From Sandaracinus sp. (lineage in GTDB: Bacteria; Myxococcota_A; Polyangia; Polyangiales; Houyiibacteriaceae), in the NCBI GenBank assembly GCA_002699025.1, contig PABA01000028.1, positions 16,909-80,908 on the forward strand: a DNA stretch of 64,000 bases, read 5' to 3'. Below the pieces are notes generated by a model. It saw only the letters and a program-made list of their open reading frames with translations. It searched no databases and had not been told where the DNA came from. The position numbers and the translations under genes were made by a program. Below, one piece after another: positions 60,768-64,000 of the stretch (position 1 is the first letter of the stretch; every line of letters starts with the position of its first letter).

Positions 60768-61934
60768 GTGCATCAGGTCTACCTCATCCCCGGCTTCTTC
60801 GGCTTCGCGCGCCTCGCCGGGGTCGACTACTTCGGCCACGTCCAGCGCGCCCTCGAGGCCCGCTTCGCCGACGCCGGGGTGCCGGTCGAGGTGGTCGTCG
60901 TCCCCACGCCGCCCACCGCCTCCATCCGCCGCCGCGCCCGCACGCTCGCCGAGCGCATCCGCGCCCGCCACCCCCTCGCGCTCCACGGCGCCGACCCGCG
61001 CCGCAACGCCATCCACCTGGTCGGCCACTCCACCGGCGGCCTCGACGCACGGCTTCTGACCTCGCCGACCGTGCACCTCGACCTCGGCGAGGACGACCTC
61101 GCCTGGCGCGCCCACATCCGCACGGTGGTCGCGCTGAACAGCCCGCATCACGGCACGCCCCTCGCCGGCTTCTTCACGACCGTGAGCGGCGCGCGCCTGC
61201 TCTACGCGCTCTCGCTCCTCACGGTCACGACCCTCTCGCTCGGGGGCCCTCCGCTGACGGCCGCGACGGGCCTGCTCGCGACGCTCGGCGGCGTCGACGA
61301 TCTGCTCGGCGTGGACGTGAAGCTCCTGGACCGGGCGAGCGACGCCATGCTCCGGGTGGTCGACGTGGACGCCCGCGACGACGTGCGCGCCTGGCTCGAG
61401 CGCATCCGCCACGACCAGGGCGCGCTCCTCCAGCTCACGCCCGAGGCCATGGACCTCTTCACGGCCGCGGCCGAGGACGCGCCGGACGTGCGCTACGGCT
61501 GCGTGGCCTCGGCCAGCCCCGAGCCGCGCAGCGGGGGCCTCCTGAGCGCGATGCGCTCGCCCGCCCTCGCGCTGATGCAGACCATCTACGCGACGATCTT
61601 CGGCATCACGGCGAGCGCGCACCCGCACTACCTCTACCCGCTGCCCGAGCCGGAGGACGCGCGCCGCCTGCTCCAGCGCACCGGGCTGAGGCCCGACGAG
61701 ACCGCGAACGACGGCATCGTGCCGACCCAGTCGATGCTCTGGGGCGAGCTGATCTGGGCGGGCCTCGCCGACCACCTCGACGTGGTCGGGCACTTCCGCG
61801 ACGAGGTCTCGGGGAGCGCCCGGGGCCGGCACACGGACTGGCTGACGAGCGGCTCGGGCTTCCGCCGGCGTGACTTCGCCGAGCTCATGGACGCGCTGGC
61901 GGCCTTCCTGCTGCGGGACGCTCCGTCGGGGTGA
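60768..61934 (+). CDS. Lipase-like alpha/beta hydrolase
   Basis: 388 residues from GTG 60768. VYLIPGFFGFARLAGVDYFG carries the oxyanion loop, LVGHSTGGLDARLL the nucleophile Ser (GHSTG), and NDGIVPTQSM the acid. HLDVVGHF holds the His. This matches bacterial triacylglycerol lipases (family I-like). No signal peptide, unlike typical secreted lipases, so export is unclear. The GTG is preceded by only a weak site. Confidence 0.82.
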   Translation: MHQVYLIPGFFGFARLAGVDYFGHVQRALEARFADAGVPVEVVVVPTPPTASIRRRARTLAERIRARHPLALHGADPRRNAIHLVGHSTGGLDARLLTSPTVHLDLGEDDLAWRAHIRTVVALNSPHHGTPLAGFFTTVSGARLLYALSLLTVTTLSLGGPPLTAATGLLATLGGVDDLLGVDVKLLDRASDAMLRVVDVDARDDVRAWLERIRHDQGALLQLTPEAMDLFTAAAEDAPDVRYGCVASASPEPRSGGLLSAMRSPALALMQTIYATIFGITASAHPHYLYPLPEPEDARRLLQRTGLRPDETANDGIVPTQSMLWGELIWAGLADHLDVVGHFRDEVSGSARGRHTDWLTSGSGFRRRDFAELMDALAAFLLRDAPSG

Positions 61935-62120
61935 ACCCGGACGGGCGCGCGCCCCCCCCGGCAGAGGGAGGAGCACGCGCTTCGCCCGGCTCCGCAAGGG
62001 CCGAGCGGCCTCCACGCCGCGCACGCGGATCGATTCGGCCTGCCCCCGGGGGACCGGAGCGCGACGCGACGCCTGCGCAGAAACTGGACCGCTCGAGGCG
62101 CTTTCTGATCTGGTCGGGGC

Positions 62121-62609
62121 ATGGACGCCGCCATGAACCCCGCCCCGCCGACGCCCGCGCCCCGCGCCGGCGCCGCCCGGATCTTCCTCGACGGCACGCC
62201 CGTCACCGCCCGCGTCAGCCACCGGGACGCGAGCGGCATGACCCTGCGCCAGGAGCTGCCCTTCCTGCAGCTCGAGCGCGCCGTGCGCGACGAGGAGGGC
62301 CGCCGCGCCTCCCTCGCGAGCGTCGGCGTCACCGTGCGCGACGGCACGCCGAGCCTGGTGCTCGAGCTCCGCTACGACGAGCGCGGGGACGAGGCGACGC
62401 TGGCGTTCCCGACCGACCGTCCGCAGCGGGCGCGGCGCGAGGAGACGCAGCCCTACGCGCCCGAGTCGGCCTACGCGGAGGAGGACGCGGTGATCGTGGG
62501 GGGCGCGCCGGCGACCCCGCTCACGCCCCTGAGCGTGCCCGTCCCCGCCCGGCGCCCCTGGCATGCCGTGCTCTGGGCGCGGGTCCGCGCCCTCTTCGCC
62601 CGCCGCTGA
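62121..62609 (+). CDS. Hypothetical protein
   Basis: 162 residues; ATG at 62121 or 62133. A beta-rich segment (RIFLDGTPVTARVSHRDASG; VTVRDGTPSLVLELRYDERG) resembles a PilZ-like or small sandwich fold without RxxxR or DxSxxG. The last 30 residues end in a Trp/Arg helix (RPWHAVLWARVRALFARR). No family recognised. Confidence 0.55.
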   Translation: MDAAMNPAPPTPAPRAGAARIFLDGTPVTARVSHRDASGMTLRQELPFLQLERAVRDEEGRRASLASVGVTVRDGTPSLVLELRYDERGDEATLAFPTDRPQRARREETQPYAPESAYAEEDAVIVGGAPATPLTPLSVPVPARRPWHAVLWARVRALFARR

Positions 62610-62727
62610 GCGCGTTCGGGGCGCCCGAGCTCGGAGGTCGGGCGCCGCGCGGTCGGCCGCCCCACGAGCGGTCGACGCGGACCGACGCGCGGCGCTCCCG
62701 CCGACCCGCCACCGACCCCGAGAGCGC

Positions 62728-63828
62728 TCAGTCCACGACCGGGAGCGTCCGCTCGCGGGCCCGGAGCTCGCGGCGCTTCTCGCGCATCTCGACGTTGCCG
62801 AGCTGGCCGCAGGCCGCCATCACCGTGCGGCCCTTGGTGAGGCGGCGGCGCACGGCGAGGCCGCCCTCGCGGAGCCAGCCGAGGAAGGTGTCCACCTCGG
62901 CGTCCGTGGGGGCCCGCGTCAGCGGCTCGTTGCCCGGGTTGTAGGGAATCACGTTGACGAGCACGCGCTCGATGGGCGCGCAGAAGGCGAGGATGCGCTG
63001 GGCGTCCTCGCGGCTGTCGTTGATGCCCGGCATCAGGCAGTAGTTCACGCCGAGGGTGAAGTTGCGGCGCGGCCGGTAGGCGGCGAGCACGGCCTGGAGC
63101 TCGGCCAGCGGCGTCTTGCGGTTGATGGGCATCATCCGCGAGCGCGTCGCGTCGTCGGCGGCGTTGAGGCTGACGCTGAGGTTGAGGCGCTTGAAGCCCT
63201 CGCGCTGGATGCGCCGGATGCCCTCGACGTGGCCGACGGTGCAGACCGTGATGCGCTCCTGGCCGATGGCGAGGCCCGCCGGGTCGTTGAAGACCTTCAG
63301 CGCGTGAAGGACGGCGTCGGCGTTGTCGAGCGCCTCGCCCATGCCCATGAAGACGATGTTCCGGAGGGGCCAGCCGAGGACGTACTTGGTGACGAGCACC
63401 TGGGCGACGATCTCGTCGACCGTGAGGTGGCGGACGAGCCCGAGGCGGCCGGTCTCGCAGAAGGTGCAGCCCATCTTGCAGCCGACCTGGGAGGAGATGC
63501 AGAGGGTGGTGCGGCCGCGGCCCATGGGGATGCGCACGCACTCGAGCTCGAGGCCGTCGTGGGTGCGGAGGACGGCCTTGGCCGTGACGCCGAAGGGGCC
63601 CTCCTCCTCGACGGTGCGGACGACCTCCGGGAAGGGGAGCGCGAAGTGCGTGCGCCACTCGCGGACGGCCTCGTCCGAGAGGCCGAGCTCCTCGGGGGCG
63701 AAGCGGCCCTCGTACATGACCTGCTGGTAGACCTGGCGCGCGCGGCCGTGGCCGCGGGCGAGGCGGGCGCGGGCGAGCTCGCGGAACTCGACGAAGCGGT
63801 AGGCGTGGATGGGGAGGGGCGCGCTCAT
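62728..63828 (-). CDS. rlmN: Dual-specificity RNA methyltransferase RlmN (radical SAM)
   Basis: Methylates A2503 of 23S rRNA and A37 of some tRNAs. 366 residues. The radical SAM cluster motif CxxxCxxC is at Cys 117, 121 and 124 (SSQVGCKMGCTFCETG). The methyl-carrying Cys is in VMAACGQLG near 345. FMGMGEALDN, TVGHVEGIRR and LNLSVSLNAADD are family signatures. ATG 63828; copy C of the dispersed repeat lies upstream. Confidence 0.92.
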   Translation of the reverse strand: MSAPLPIHAYRFVEFRELARARLARGHGRARQVYQQVMYEGRFAPEELGLSDEAVREWRTHFALPFPEVVRTVEEEGPFGVTAKAVLRTHDGLELECVRIPMGRGRTTLCISSQVGCKMGCTFCETGRLGLVRHLTVDEIVAQVLVTKYVLGWPLRNIVFMGMGEALDNADAVLHALKVFNDPAGLAIGQERITVCTVGHVEGIRRIQREGFKRLNLSVSLNAADDATRSRMMPINRKTPLAELQAVLAAYRPRRNFTLGVNYCLMPGINDSREDAQRILAFCAPIERVLVNVIPYNPGNEPLTRAPTDAEVDTFLGWLREGGLAVRRRLTKGRTVMAACGQLGNVEMREKRRELRARERTLPVVD

Positions 63829-63878
63829 GGTCCTGCGGCTTTCGAGGGTGACGCGAGCGCGGCGGCGCGTCGAGCCGG

Positions 63879-63944
63879 GGGGATCCCTCCCTTCGGTCGG
63901 GATGCTCTCCGCTTTCCGCTTTCCGCTTTCCGTGCTGTCGCTCG
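63879..63944 (-). repeat. Dispersed intergenic repeat, copy C
   Basis: In minus orientation: a CAGCACGGAAAGCGGAAAGC run, then GAGAGCATCCCGACCGAAGG and GAGGGATCCCC. The best-preserved of the four copies, with three tandem CGGAAAG units. Spans the upstream region of rlmN. Confidence 0.65.
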
Positions 63945-64000
63945 GCTTCGCGGTCCATGCCGCTTCGCGGAGGGGCGGTCCGGTCGACTGGAGCTCGGCC

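Overview
The window looks like a chromosomal segment of a very high-GC deltaproteobacterium of the Myxococcota (myxobacteria), possibly near the Sandaracinus/Polyangiales side. The basis is extreme GC at third codon positions, a CarD/CdnL regulator, DUF4388 and cyclic-nucleotide-binding proteins, many secreted lipoproteins, and a recA promoter carrying a sequence that fits the myxobacterial LexA operator. Placement below phylum is inference. I see no rRNA, tRNA, CRISPR array, insertion sequence or prophage. The DNA is core genome, mostly monocistronic genes or short operons, separated by repeat-rich spacers.

Layout. 1-664 is the 5' part of a short-chain dehydrogenase. 853-1521 is a DUF4287-like protein. 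1823-5955 is a leftward translation/nucleotide operon (prs, rplY, pth, rpsF, rpsR, rplI). 6481-11427 holds an XRE regulator, a NUDT19-type Nudix hydrolase, an enoyl-ACP-reductase-like protein, a MepA-like endopeptidase and hisIE. 11471-14671 is a five-gene leftward cassette that looks like a type III secretion translocon set: coiled-coil protein, tip-like protein, short TPR-like protein, SctE/YopB-like translocator and a second translocator-like protein. No injectisome genes are present in the window. 15022-19542 has carD, a lipoprotein, recA (SOS box) and cinA. 19724-26813 runs rightward with two M16 peptidases, glmS and two glycosyltransferases. 26743-34209 has a LolA-like protein, a DUF465 protein, lipoproteins, an odd purine-rich spacer that may encode a structured RNA (28859-29270), an S8 protease, a dual-CNB protein and a CAP-domain protein. 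34380-43447 has argJ, two unrecognised membrane-anchored proteins, a secreted hydrolase and secA. 43782-51498 has fur, hppA, fabD, a DUF4388 protein, a diguanylate cyclase and a bolA-grxD pair. 51610-63828 has a saccharopine-dehydrogenase-like oxidoreductase, envelope proteins (LysM-M23, DUF4190-like), era-der, a lipase and rlmN.

The most interesting signals are the orphan translocon-like cassette; the possible structured RNA at 28859-29270; the LexA box overlapping the recA -10; a dispersed intergenic repeat family (four copies); 13-18-bp minisatellites and ~100-bp tandem duplications in spacers; a very long acidic tail on ribosomal protein S6; and a SecA lacking the C-terminal zinc finger.
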